From positions 248,001 to 312,000 of the forward strand of contig NZ_JBCAUS010000003.1 of the NCBI RefSeq assembly GCF_038432375.1: 64,000 nucleotides of DNA. The letters run 5' to 3'. Below are positions 55,134 to 63,231 of the stretch, one piece after another (position 1 is the stretch's first letter; each line of letters starts with the position of its first letter). Under the pieces are notes generated by a model. The model did not search any database. It saw only the letters and a program-made list of their open reading frames with translations, and had not been told where the DNA came from. The position numbers were made by a program, and so were the translations under genes. Origin of the DNA: Methanococcoides sp. LMO-2 (GTDB taxonomy: Archaea; Halobacteriota; Methanosarcinia; Methanosarcinales; Methanosarcinaceae).

Positions 55134-58100
55134 TTATTTGGACATACCATCCGAAACCAGACGATGGACGGTATCCAGCAGGTCCTTTTTGCTGAAATCC
55201 CCTTTTTCCATAACAGAATCCACCTTATCATCCAGTAACAGACGATCGTCAGGCGAGAGTTCCTTTCCTGTGCATACGACTATTGGAATATTCCCGGTCA
55301 CTGGATTTGACCTTATTGTGGAGATCACATCAAAACCGGTGATATCGGGCATCATCAGATCAATTATCACCATGTCGGGCTGATCAGCCGTACACATGTC
55401 AATTGCATCCATACCGGAATATGCAGAAAGTGTGGTGAAGCCTTCAGACTCCAGCATGGATGAAAGAAGATCAACGGCATAAGGCTCGTCATCAACCAGC
55501 AGGATCTTCGGACTTTTCCCTTCCAGTTTATTTCTGTACCTGTCCATGAGCTTCAAGAGATCATCACGATCGAACGGTTTGGCCAGATATTCTGATGCAC
55601 CCAGTTCCAGAGCTGTTTCTTTCTGGTCCAGCATAGAGATCACCAGAACAGGGATAGCACTGGTAGATACATCAGCTTTCAATTGGCTGAGCAACTCCCA
55701 TCCATCCATCTTTGGTAACATTATATCAAGGGTAATAGCAAAAGGCTTCAACTTCCTAGCAAGAGCCAGACCCTCCAGACCATCTTCGGCAGCTACAACA
55801 CGATAGCCACCGTCAATAAAGGCCAGCATCAATAGCTCGCGGGATGTTTCGTCATCCTCTATAACAAGAACCAGCGGATCAGCATCCGTGCAATTGTCAG
55901 GAACTATTATCTCAGGAGTGGAGTATTCACCCGATCTTCCGATTGATGGGGCAGGTGCTATGTTAACAATAGCACCATTGACAGCAGCATCATAAGAAAC
56001 ATCAGAAGGGATGCTATCGGCATCAGCTTCAAGATTAAGATCCACCATATTTTCAGAAACTGGAGCCTGTGATGCAGATCTTATTATGTTAGGAGAACTG
56101 GTTTCAATAGGAATGTCAAAAGAAAAAGTGCTTCCAACACCGGGTTTGCTCTTGACCCAGACATTCCCGCCATGCATTTCCACATAATGTTTGACAATAG
56201 CAAGGCCAAGGCCATTGCCACCATACCCACGGCGATATGAACCGTCTGCCTGAGTGAAGGAATCAAAAAGGGACTTGCAGTCCTCTTCAGGGATACCAAT
56301 GCCTGTGTCCTTTACCTGAACCACTAACCTGTCATTGACAAATCTTCCACTCAGGTCAACAGAGCCACCATCAGGAGTGAACTTTATCGCATTGTCCATC
56401 ATGTTCTGGAGGATCTGTTCGAACTTCTGTTTATCAGCATTGATGACAATACCTCGGGGATCCAGTTCGCAATGAAGGTCAACACTCTTCTTTTCAGCCA
56501 TACGGGCAAGCGATGAGGAAACAATGTCAAAGGATTCCCAGACCAGGAAATGCTCAGAATGCAATTCAACATTCCCTGCCTCCAGTCTTGAGATATCCAG
56601 AACGTCATTGATGATACCCAGAAGCTTCTTGCCACTGTCTGATATATTGCGCACGTACTTCAAATGCCTTTCACCAAGAACATCAGATTCATCAAGAAGG
56701 ATATCGGAAAACCCAATGATAGCATTTAATGGTGTCCTTAGCTCATGCGTCATATTAGAAAGGAATTCACATTTAGCAATACTGCCATTTTCAGCACTGG
56801 CCTTTACAGCAGACAGGTTCTCCTCTTTGTTCCTGCGTTCTGTGATGTCTTTCATTGCGATGAGAACAGAGTCTTTACCCGCATACTTCACTGTACTGGC
56901 ATTGATTTCTACAGGAATGGAGGAAGCATCTTTTTTCACTATAACGGACTCAAAGGTCAAACTCCCTTTATCAGGCACATCGGCCATATGGCCTTTGAAT
57001 TCCCCAGCATGGTCCGGGTCTATAAGGTATGCTGAATTCAAAGACAGCAGCTCCTCACGCGAATAACCCGAGATCTCAAGCCCGGACCTATTGACATCAA
57101 GTAGATTGCCATCCGCATCCTGCACATAAAATGCATCACAGAAGCCGTCGAGTACTGCCTTGTAATTTACCAGTGGGTCCTTAAAGCCACCTTCAGCGGA
57201 CTTCTTATCGGTAATATCCATAATTATGCCATGATAGCGATCACTAAGACCGTTTTCATCGACCTCAATTTGGGAATGTTCAGATATCCAGTGTACATTT
57301 CCACTCTTATCGAGAATGCGATATTCCCTGGAGAAGGCCATTCTGCCTTCTTTCAGGCATGCAAGAAGATCTGAGTAGTATCCTTCTACATCAGCAGGAT
57401 GAATTATATCAGCATAGAGAACCTCATGGGACATCAGTTCCTCTGCATAATATCCCAGCTGTGCAACGTTATCCGACACATACTCTACTGGAAATCCTTT
57501 TTCAGCCTTCCAGAGAAATGCAATGGCAGGACTGCTTTCATAGATAGAAGCAAGTTCTTCTTTCTTTTGCCTTGCTTTACCGCGTCCCAAAACATCCTGT
57601 TTGTCTTCCAGAGTGCTTTCCGGAGTACTTGTTAGCGAACTCTCCACTTCACTCTCCCTTAAGGAAAAGCCCTTATCGTCCGCCTTGATAATAAAATCAT
57701 CATCCACAGTGTTCATTTCAAGAACTTCAGAAGGAGTGAACGATCTAAGAGGGCAGGTGCAAATAGACCTCATGCCGATCTCTCTGACAGTATTCTTTAC
57801 TGTATCGTTGTAAGATCTGATAAGATCAAGACAGGAACCTTCGATGTCCTTTAGATCCACGTTAAAACGAAGACCATCAAAACCATTCAGGACGGCATGC
57901 TCATGCATGAGCTTCCAGTGATCAAGCAGGAGAGTGGGAAGCAGTGCCATGTCATTTCCAGGTAATTCCGGGACGGGGAGGATCTCAAGCTGGGAATTGC
58001 GAATGTAAGGATCGATGTAGATGCCTTTTTCCTGCAAGACATCTTTTGCCTTTGCAGTACTTTCCACGTCAGGGGTCATCCATACGCACAATTCGTTGCT

Positions 58101-58232
58101 TTCAAGACCTGACATGAAGTAATCCTGCAGGAAAGCAGCCATTTCGGCCAGATTCCTGTATACAAAGCAAAAATGACTTCCTCTTGGAGTGACAGGCATA
58201 TCGCTGTCCGTTCTTCTTGCTTGATCTTCCAT
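55134..58232 (-). CDS. Hybrid histidine kinase with MEDS, two PAS and two receiver domains
   Basis: A 1,032-residue cytoplasmic signalling protein. In order: MEDS domain ~15-180 (GSHFCFVYRNLAEMAAFLQD, YFMSGLESNELCVWMTPDV); PAS ~225-345; PAS ~350-465 (QDADGNLLDVNRSGLEISGY); HisKA ~485-550 with the phospho-histidine in FLSNMTHELRTPLNAIIGFS; HATPase ~590-705 (QNMMDNAIKFTPDGGSV, DTGIGIPEEDC, GNGLGLAIVKHYVEMHGG); receiver ~775-890 (LVIEDDETSR, ITLDIMLPKMDGWELL); receiver ~895-1020 (ILLVDDEP, VIIDLMMPDITG). No membrane segment. MEDS domains bind cofactors or small molecules in methanogen and methylotroph sensors. ATG 58232 follows GAAAGGA. Confidence 0.92.
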   Translation of the reverse strand: MEDQARRTDSDMPVTPRGSHFCFVYRNLAEMAAFLQDYFMSGLESNELCVWMTPDVESTAKAKDVLQEKGIYIDPYIRNSQLEILPVPELPGNDMALLPTLLLDHWKLMHEHAVLNGFDGLRFNVDLKDIEGSCLDLIRSYNDTVKNTVREIGMRSICTCPLRSFTPSEVLEMNTVDDDFIIKADDKGFSLRESEVESSLTSTPESTLEDKQDVLGRGKARQKKEELASIYESSPAIAFLWKAEKGFPVEYVSDNVAQLGYYAEELMSHEVLYADIIHPADVEGYYSDLLACLKEGRMAFSREYRILDKSGNVHWISEHSQIEVDENGLSDRYHGIIMDITDKKSAEGGFKDPLVNYKAVLDGFCDAFYVQDADGNLLDVNRSGLEISGYSREELLSLNSAYLIDPDHAGEFKGHMADVPDKGSLTFESVIVKKDASSIPVEINASTVKYAGKDSVLIAMKDITERRNKEENLSAVKASAENGSIAKCEFLSNMTHELRTPLNAIIGFSDILLDESDVLGERHLKYVRNISDSGKKLLGIINDVLDISRLEAGNVELHSEHFLVWESFDIVSSSLARMAEKKSVDLHCELDPRGIVINADKQKFEQILQNMMDNAIKFTPDGGSVDLSGRFVNDRLVVQVKDTGIGIPEEDCKSLFDSFTQADGSYRRGYGGNGLGLAIVKHYVEMHGGNVWVKSKPGVGSTFSFDIPIETSSPNIIRSASQAPVSENMVDLNLEADADSIPSDVSYDAAVNGAIVNIAPAPSIGRSGEYSTPEIIVPDNCTDADPLVLVIEDDETSRELLMLAFIDGGYRVVAAEDGLEGLALARKLKPFAITLDIMLPKMDGWELLSQLKADVSTSAIPVLVISMLDQKETALELGASEYLAKPFDRDDLLKLMDRYRNKLEGKSPKILLVDDEPYAVDLLSSMLESEGFTTLSAYSGMDAIDMCTADQPDMVIIDLMMPDITGFDVISTIRSNPVTGNIPIVVCTGKELSPDDRLLLDDKVDSVMEKGDFSKKDLLDTVHRLVSDGMSK

Positions 58233-58540
58233 CTTGGTCCTTTCCAAAAACCCGGATACTGATGTTATTCGAGTGAGTTGAAGTAATAAGATGCAACTCG
58301 CCGGAAGCAGAGAAATACATCAGGCAGATATTCAGTTATTTTATAATAGGAGAATTGTTTTTGCTATTATATATATTATAACCCATAGAAAAGGGACTGC
58401 CTCTGTTTTTTGTTATTTGGAAGAAAGCCCATTGAAAGGAAAAAACAATATCATAAATTGAAAATGAAAAAGAACTGAAAAAGAAAGAGCAAAATAAGTC
58501 GAACCCGGAAATGTTAAAGAAAATTAATCTGAGAGGATCA
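58233..58540. other. Intergenic region with TATA box and long leader of the hybrid kinase
   Basis: On the minus strand GGGTTATAATATATATAAT (58365-58383) is a strong TATA-like element, placing the transcript start near 58340 and giving a leader of about 110 bases before the kinase start. The rest (58385-58540) is A-rich with no gene that I can support. Confidence 0.45.
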
Positions 58541-58891
58541 TTAACCACTTATGATGTTATCCAGTACAGTGTCAATGTTGTACAGCTTCTCTTTTACAAT
58601 CAGGTACAATTCCCCAAAATTATCTCCACTTTCTGTGGATTTGTAATCTTTTGAACTGTATGAGATATACGGTCCCGGATCATTGGGCATGTACTTGATA
58701 GAATCAATTACCTCTTTTACCTCACTGTGATTCACATAGTATATCAGGAAATAGTCACCTAGTTCCTTTTGTATAGACCACACGTATGTTTGATTATACT
58801 TAAAGAACAGGGTTTCTTGCAATGCTTTCACATCGGTGATCAATTCTTCAGAATTAACCATTGCATCTACAGCTTTCAATATTTTGCTCAT
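58541..58891 (-). CDS. Hypothetical protein
   Basis: A 116-residue soluble protein I do not recognise. It begins with a helical stretch (SKILKAVDAMVNSEELITDV) and has an aromatic-rich middle (TLFFKYNQTYVWSIQKELGD then YFLIYYVNHSEVKEVIDSI) and an acidic end. The alternation of strands and helices (KELGDYFLIYYVNHSEV, GPYISYSSKDYKS) suggests a small alpha/beta domain. GGTG stands before the ATG. It is A/T-rich like the gaps around it. Confidence 0.55.
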   Translation of the reverse strand: MSKILKAVDAMVNSEELITDVKALQETLFFKYNQTYVWSIQKELGDYFLIYYVNHSEVKEVIDSIKYMPNDPGPYISYSSKDYKSTESGDNFGELYLIVKEKLYNIDTVLDNIISG

Positions 58892-59081
58892 TCATAACAC
58901 CACGCACAAAGATCGAATAATATAACCAGTCATCTATTTCCTATTAATTTAATAAAAAGATATTGGCATATAGAAATATATAACCAAAAAGATATGAGGA
59001 ATAAATAAGAATTTGTAAAAAGACAGAGATTGAAAAACACAATTGCTCCCCCATTTCTCATTCCGAGTAGAATTATATAAG

Positions 59082-59609
59082 ATGAAACAAGATATTCGCA
59101 AGAGAATTTATTTTGGAGAGATCCAATTGGAAAAGATCAATCAAAAAGAGATCCTGGCCCTGACACTTCAGAGGATGTACTGGATCGAAACTGAAATGGA
59201 GCAGCTCGTAACATGGGAAGCAAGAATAGAACTTGAGGGCGAACACAAAGAAGCACTTGAGATTCTGTCCAACGATTCCGACAAACATGCCCTTATCCTC
59301 GAGAAATGGCTCAACGTAGCAAACATCGAACTCCCTAGAAGTGCACCCCGGGGGATCCCACAAAAGGGATTTGACTTTTACAGAACTAATATATTTGAGA
59401 TGTTCAGTGAGATCCGAAAATACGAAATCCTTGCAAGGGACACCTACCACAGCATAACCAAAGCAGAGCCGAATGTCCTGGAAGAAACATTTCCCGATGA
59501 AGAGCAAAGGGAAGAGTTCATTAAAGACATGAAGCACCTGGTCGCAGAAGAAGAAAAACACAAAAGAATCTGTGATGATAAGATCGGTGGGTTTGCCAGA
59601 GTACTGTGA
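59082..59609 (+). CDS. Ferritin-like helical protein
   Basis: A 175-residue helical protein with a ferritin/rubrerythrin-like plan. Repeated helix ends carry possible metal ligands: QRMYWIETEMEQLVTWEARI, NDSDKHALILEKWLN, EIRKYEILARDTYHSI and VAEEEKHKRICDDKIGG, where AEEEKH gives an ExxH pair. A diiron oxidase or peroxide-linked role would fit the fold, but not every expected ligand is clear. The ATG at 59082 is preferred to one at 59043, whose extra residues do not look like the fold. A terminator hairpin follows. Confidence 0.6.
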   Translation: MKQDIRKRIYFGEIQLEKINQKEILALTLQRMYWIETEMEQLVTWEARIELEGEHKEALEILSNDSDKHALILEKWLNVANIELPRSAPRGIPQKGFDFYRTNIFEMFSEIRKYEILARDTYHSITKAEPNVLEETFPDEEQREEFIKDMKHLVAEEEKHKRICDDKIGGFARVL

Positions 59610-59613
59610 ATTT

Positions 59614-59663
59614 TAGATTCGTTTTTGAGATATTCCGGGCTTTTCAGAATCTATTACTTTTTT
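59614..59663 (+). terminator. Hairpin and T-tract after the ferritin-like gene
   Basis: TAGATTC (59614-59620) and GAATCTA (59647-59653) form a 7-bp stem around a 26-base loop, followed by TTACTTTTTT. A further T-rich stretch (ACCTTTTTT) lies just behind. Confidence 0.5.
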
Positions 59664-59774
59664 CACCTTTTTTAAAATATAACCCTAAAATAAAGTCGTT
59701 TTAAGAAAGAATTATTTAAATATTCAAAAATCTTGCAGATAAATCATTGAAAAACATAGAAAAATAAGAAGAAA

Positions 59775-59845
59775 GCCTCGGGTGGGATTTGAACCCACGA
59801 CCTCGTCCTTACCAAGGACGCACTATACCCCTAAGCCACCGAGGC
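59775..59845 (-). tRNA. tRNA-Pro (anticodon TGG)
   Basis: On the minus strand the acceptor arms GCCTCGG and CCGAGGC pair fully. The anticodon stem CGTCC/GGACG encloses loop TTGGTAA with anticodon TGG, which reads proline CCA and, by wobble, other CCN codons. The T arm is GTGGG/CCCAC with TTCAAAT. The D arm is short (three pairs). No CCA end is encoded, as in most archaea. The base after the acceptor (position 73) reads T. Confidence 0.93.
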
Positions 59846-59914
59846 ACCTTCATTGTGGGGGTTGTGATGTGGTTCCCAGATACACAGAATCAATTATGAA
59901 CCTTTCGGTCGAGT

Positions 59915-60436
59915 TTATAAATTCCAGCGGTCGTCCACCGGGAACTTCTCGTTTATCCACATGAGGGTCTTGTTGTCGTGTACGATGTGATATGACCTTG
60001 AAAGTGCTTTACTGCTGTCGAAAAGCGGGTCTTCTTCGGTTATTTCGATGTTGTCGAAGTCACGGCGGGTTTCGATGCCGCTGTTTCTGAGGATCTTGCC
60101 AATGGGGATGTCCGCGCGCATCAGATCCTGCCGAATGTCTTCGGGCATTCTGTCGATGGGTGACAGGGATAGCGCCCTGACGAAGGGCTGGTCGCCTGCG
60201 AAGAGTGTCACAAGCCTGTAGTTCACATCAGAGCCTACGGCAATATCAAGAAGGGATGCGGTTTCCTCATCTGCCTGTATGAGATGCTGGGCCTCAGTGA
60301 CCACGGAGACGTCCTTGCGAGTCATGATCTCAAGCAGGAATGTTACAGACCCATCGGTACCGGCACATACCCTCAGGCATGTGGGTATCTCAAATGACTT
60401 CAGGGCCTTGAGGAATTCCTTATTAACGAATGTCAC
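59915..60436 (-). CDS. Chorismate pyruvate-lyase family protein (DUF98)
   Basis: A 173-residue protein of the UbiC-like/DUF98 family, which splits chorismate to 4-hydroxybenzoate and pyruvate. Seen: FEIPTCLRVCAGTDGSVTFL near residue 15, NYRLVTLFAGDQPFVRALSL near 90, with the conserved arginine, and IPIGKILRNSGIETRRDF near 125 where IGxIL is the family motif. In methanogens 4-hydroxybenzoate feeds methanopterin and perhaps other aromatic cofactors. GTG start at 60436. A hint of terminal fold GLU in NIEITEED is also typical. Confidence 0.8.
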   Translation of the reverse strand: MTFVNKEFLKALKSFEIPTCLRVCAGTDGSVTFLLEIMTRKDVSVVTEAQHLIQADEETASLLDIAVGSDVNYRLVTLFAGDQPFVRALSLSPIDRMPEDIRQDLMRADIPIGKILRNSGIETRRDFDNIEITEEDPLFDSSKALSRSYHIVHDNKTLMWINEKFPVDDRWNL

Positions 60437-60523
60437 AGCTGATCTATATCCACGGATCGGTGTCCTTAGCTTAAATGCACAGTTGAATGCTCAATTAATG
60501 GCTACAACTGTATCCCGGGATGC

Positions 60524-60835
60524 TTACTTGGACACTGCCTTCTTTGCCTGCTTAAGGCGTTCCTTGGCGGTGTATCCTGTTGCCAGCTGGAGGAAGTCCC
60601 TGAAGCGCTTGTTAGTGTCAAGGATCATCTCGTCATCGCCGAGAGTAGCATCTGTTACAGTATCTACCACCAGCTTCTTGCCGTCCATCCAGACTGACAG
60701 TTCTGTCATCACGCCATAAGAGACCATAAGCTTGTCACCCTCGCGCTTGATCTCGCCAGGGAAGCATTTGCCGATCTCTTCATACATTCTCTCGATGTCC
60801 GGGGAAAAACCACGTTTCAATTTATATTCCTGCAT
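60524..60835 (-). CDS. DUF5611 family small protein
   Basis: A 103-residue soluble protein. QEYKLKRGFSPDIERMYEEI at the start, KLMVSYGVMTELSVWMDGKK in the middle, and LDTNKRFRDFLQLATGYTAK with ERLKQAKKAV at the end. I associate it with the methanogen family DUF5611, whose role is unknown. The ATG at 60835 is preferred to one at 60865. It lies 87 bases upstream of chorismate lyase on the same strand. Confidence 0.7.
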   Translation of the reverse strand: MQEYKLKRGFSPDIERMYEEIGKCFPGEIKREGDKLMVSYGVMTELSVWMDGKKLVVDTVTDATLGDDEMILDTNKRFRDFLQLATGYTAKERLKQAKKAVSK

Positions 60836-60917
60836 TGCTATCGGATAATAGATGGGTATCAACACGAATAAATATTCCGGTATAGAAGGTCATTCGGGAA
60901 ATTAAAATGGGGGGAGG

Positions 60918-61613
60918 TCATTTCCCCAGGACCAACTTGCCACCTTCCCCGACAAGCCTGACCTTCTGCACCTTTTCAAGTAACATCTCACCCAGATTGC
61001 GAACCTCATCCCATTCAGGAGTTGGTGTCTCATGACCCTTGAAAGGCAGGTCAAAGTCAGGATTGCTCATGAACTGGTATAGCATGACCTCGGAAGCATC
61101 TTCAATATCCGGAATTATTCTGGGTATCGTTTCAGCATTGATAAATTCCGGAATGACCCTTATCCATATCCTCATCCATTTCTGTTTGGCAATCTCAAGG
61201 GATTCACGCAACAAAGAGATGTATTTAAGAACACGGTTTTCGGACAGTCCCGTAAGTTCCATGATAGCAGGGATATCATCAAGAGGCGCTTTGATCTCAA
61301 TAACAAAGCCCTTGACAAACGGAAGTGCACTATCAAGGACCTCAGGCTTCATCCCATTGGATTTGAGCAGTATGCTCTTACCGGAAGCATGTAGCCCTTC
61401 GATCAGGGGAAGGAGTTCCTTCTGGAGAGTTGGCTCTGCACCACCAAGATAAACGTCCCTGCTCTCAGATGCCTTTGCAAAATCCAGTACATCATCAATG
61501 GAATATTCGGCCATTGGCTGCTTGATATGCACACAATAAGGGCATCTCATATTACAGCCTGCAAATTCCACACGTATCTGTCCCGCGTTATCAGATAGAT
61601 TGATAAGTCTCAT
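60918..61613 (-). CDS. Radical SAM protein, pyruvate-formate-lyase-activase-like
   Basis: A 231-residue radical SAM protein with GQIRVEFAGCNMRCPYCVHI near residue 11; CNMRCPYC is a shortened CxxxCxxC site. VYLGGAEPTLQKELLPLIEG near 54 is the GGEP-like motif, with Ala in place of Glu as the third letter (GGAEP). It also shows KSNGMKPEVL and KGFVIEIKAPLDDIP. Related archaeal proteins activate glycyl radical enzymes or modify tRNA; none is adjacent. Function unknown. Confidence 0.78.
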   Translation of the reverse strand: MRLINLSDNAGQIRVEFAGCNMRCPYCVHIKQPMAEYSIDDVLDFAKASESRDVYLGGAEPTLQKELLPLIEGLHASGKSILLKSNGMKPEVLDSALPFVKGFVIEIKAPLDDIPAIMELTGLSENRVLKYISLLRESLEIAKQKWMRIWIRVIPEFINAETIPRIIPDIEDASEVMLYQFMSNPDFDLPFKGHETPTPEWDEVRNLGEMLLEKVQKVRLVGEGGKLVLGK

Positions 61614-61820
61614 TGTTAACCGTCCGAAATATCTCTATAAAGAAATAGATCACAGAGCCTATAATACTTTCTCCGGCAACGGCTCAGGAAAAATGTAGCA
61701 GAGCATTTAAAGGATAATTCATTGCTGTCAGATACAGCAATACTTCAATGAAATCAGCAGAAACAGCGATTACTATATATGTAGATTGTAACATCAGTTC
61801 AGTCATATTAGGTGATCATA

Positions 61821-62117
61821 ATGCCAAAGAAACTTACAATAGAAGACCTCGAAAAAAGGAAGGAAAAGGAAGAGCTGCAGGAGGAAATGGGAGAGGAACT
61901 TGAGGAACTCTATGACCTGGTAATGCCACCTGGAACCCCTTCATACATCATCTATGACCTTGTAGAGGAATTTGATCTGGAACCTGTAGAAAGGAATCTC
62001 AACGTCAATATCGTAGAATGTGATAAAAGGGAAGTTATTGCTCTGAGAGGAAAGCTCGAGGTTGTAAAAGAGGCAGAACAGTACTTTTTCCAGGAAATGG
62101 AAGCATACGTAGAATAA
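61821..62117 (+). CDS. Small acidic hypothetical protein
   Basis: A 98-residue protein with a charged helical start (KKLTIEDLEKRKEKEELQEE) and an alpha/beta remainder (SYIIYDLVEEFDLEPVERNL, VNIVECDKREVIALRGKLEV) that resembles a small ferredoxin-like or ACT-like domain. No family recognised with confidence; similar proteins occur in other methanogens, I believe. The ATG at 61821 follows TTAGGTG. TATA-like CTATATATG around 61773 may be its promoter. Confidence 0.6.
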   Translation: MPKKLTIEDLEKRKEKEELQEEMGEELEELYDLVMPPGTPSYIIYDLVEEFDLEPVERNLNVNIVECDKREVIALRGKLEVVKEAEQYFFQEMEAYVE

Positions 62118-62160
62118 TGCTCAAATATAGAACATAAATTCGTTTTTTTAAAAAAGAAGG

Positions 62161-62179
62161 ACCTGTTAACATAACAGGT
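62161..62179 (-). terminator. Perfect short hairpin terminator for methanogenesis marker 2
   Basis: ACCTGTTA (62161-62168) and TAACAGGT (62172-62179) are perfect 8-bp arms around ACA. On the minus strand it is followed by CCTTCTTTTTTAAA, a T-tract. The plus strand shows GTTTTTTTAAA just before it (62142-62152), so the upstream small gene may use that tract. Confidence 0.65.
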
Positions 62180-62188
62180 TCATTCCAC

Positions 62189-63190
62189 TTATTCTGATCC
62201 GGCATCTTCAGTATCCATATCGATGCCTGTAATTGTATCGTCATTAAGATCAAAGACAACTGCCTTTTGATCTCCTGAATAGATATCTATCTTATTGGAG
62301 TCGTTGATCTCACCGATCACAGCTGCGGTTATCCCGACCTCTTCAAATATCCGGATACACTCATCACAGTTCTCCGGCCTTGCGGTCAGGATGTAGCCGG
62401 TCGCAGGATAGATCTTAAGCCACTGCTCCAGCTCAAGGCCCTCAGGCATAGGGATCTTTGTGATATCCACGGATGCACCGACCTTGCTGGTCTCACACAG
62501 CATACCGAGAGTTCCGACGGTACCGGGATTGCTGATATCTTTCCCTGCTGTCAGCAGCTTCTTCTCCGCGAGGGTCTGCATCACAAGGAAACGGTCGCGA
62601 ACGGTCTGGTCATCCTTGAAAGACGTGGTGTCCCAACTGTAAGGGGAATTCTTGCCCACACGACCGTCCATATCATAAGCAGCAATCACTGCATCGCCCG
62701 GTCTTGCCATGTCACTTCTGACAATGCAATCCTTCTTTGCAACACCAATTATAGCAACACCAAGAGAATTATAGGGAGTATCAGGATGTACATGTCCGCC
62801 GACCATGGGGACGCCGAACTTCTTTACTCCGTCTTTGATACCACGCATCATCTCTTTACATGCTTCGGTATCGCAGGAGGACATGACATTGACCATGGCA
62901 ACAGGTCTTCCACCCATTGCTGAAATATCATTGACATTGACAACTACGGACGTATATCCGGTCCACCACGGGCTTTCAAGTGCGATCCTGCCCCAGATAG
63001 CATCAGCAGCGAACAATATCACCTCATCGCTACCTGTATCAAGTACCGCTGCATCATCTCCAAAATCCACGATAGTCTCGCCATATTCACTGCGGACCTC
63101 ATCGAACATGTTGACAATGTCAGCTATTGGTTTCTTGCGGGTCACGCCTTCGAAGTTGCGGAGGTTTGAAGCCAGTTGTTCAATATCCAA
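62189..63190 (-). CDS. Methanogenesis marker protein 2 (AIR synthase-like)
   Basis: A 333-residue AIR-synthase/ThiL/SelD-fold protein found in nearly all methanogens as marker protein 2. ATP-binding features: ETIVDFGDDAAVLDTGSDEV near residue 37, FAADAIWG, SVVVNVNDISAMGGRPVAMV near 82, VPMVGGHVHPDTPYNSLGVA near 126, and PGDAVIAAYDMDG. Its precise role is unknown; links to nickel or F430-related steps are speculative. It appears to start with TTG at 63190, with GAAGGA six bases in front. It lies 41 bases after nifB in the same direction. Confidence 0.85.
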   Translation of the reverse strand: MDIEQLASNLRNFEGVTRKKPIADIVNMFDEVRSEYGETIVDFGDDAAVLDTGSDEVILFAADAIWGRIALESPWWTGYTSVVVNVNDISAMGGRPVAMVNVMSSCDTEACKEMMRGIKDGVKKFGVPMVGGHVHPDTPYNSLGVAIIGVAKKDCIVRSDMARPGDAVIAAYDMDGRVGKNSPYSWDTTSFKDDQTVRDRFLVMQTLAEKKLLTAGKDISNPGTVGTLGMLCETSKVGASVDITKIPMPEGLELEQWLKIYPATGYILTARPENCDECIRIFEEVGITAAVIGEINDSNKIDIYSGDQKAVVFDLNDDTITGIDMDTEDAGSE

Positions 63191-63231
63191 GTATATCCTT
63201 CCCTTTGTGGTTCAGGCAGAACAGAAGAGAT

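Noticed and set aside
58336-58548. 70-codon minus-strand frame in the gap behind the hypothetical gene at 58541
   Set aside because: It is F/S/I-rich low-complexity sequence in an A/T-rich promoter region, with no ribosome site.
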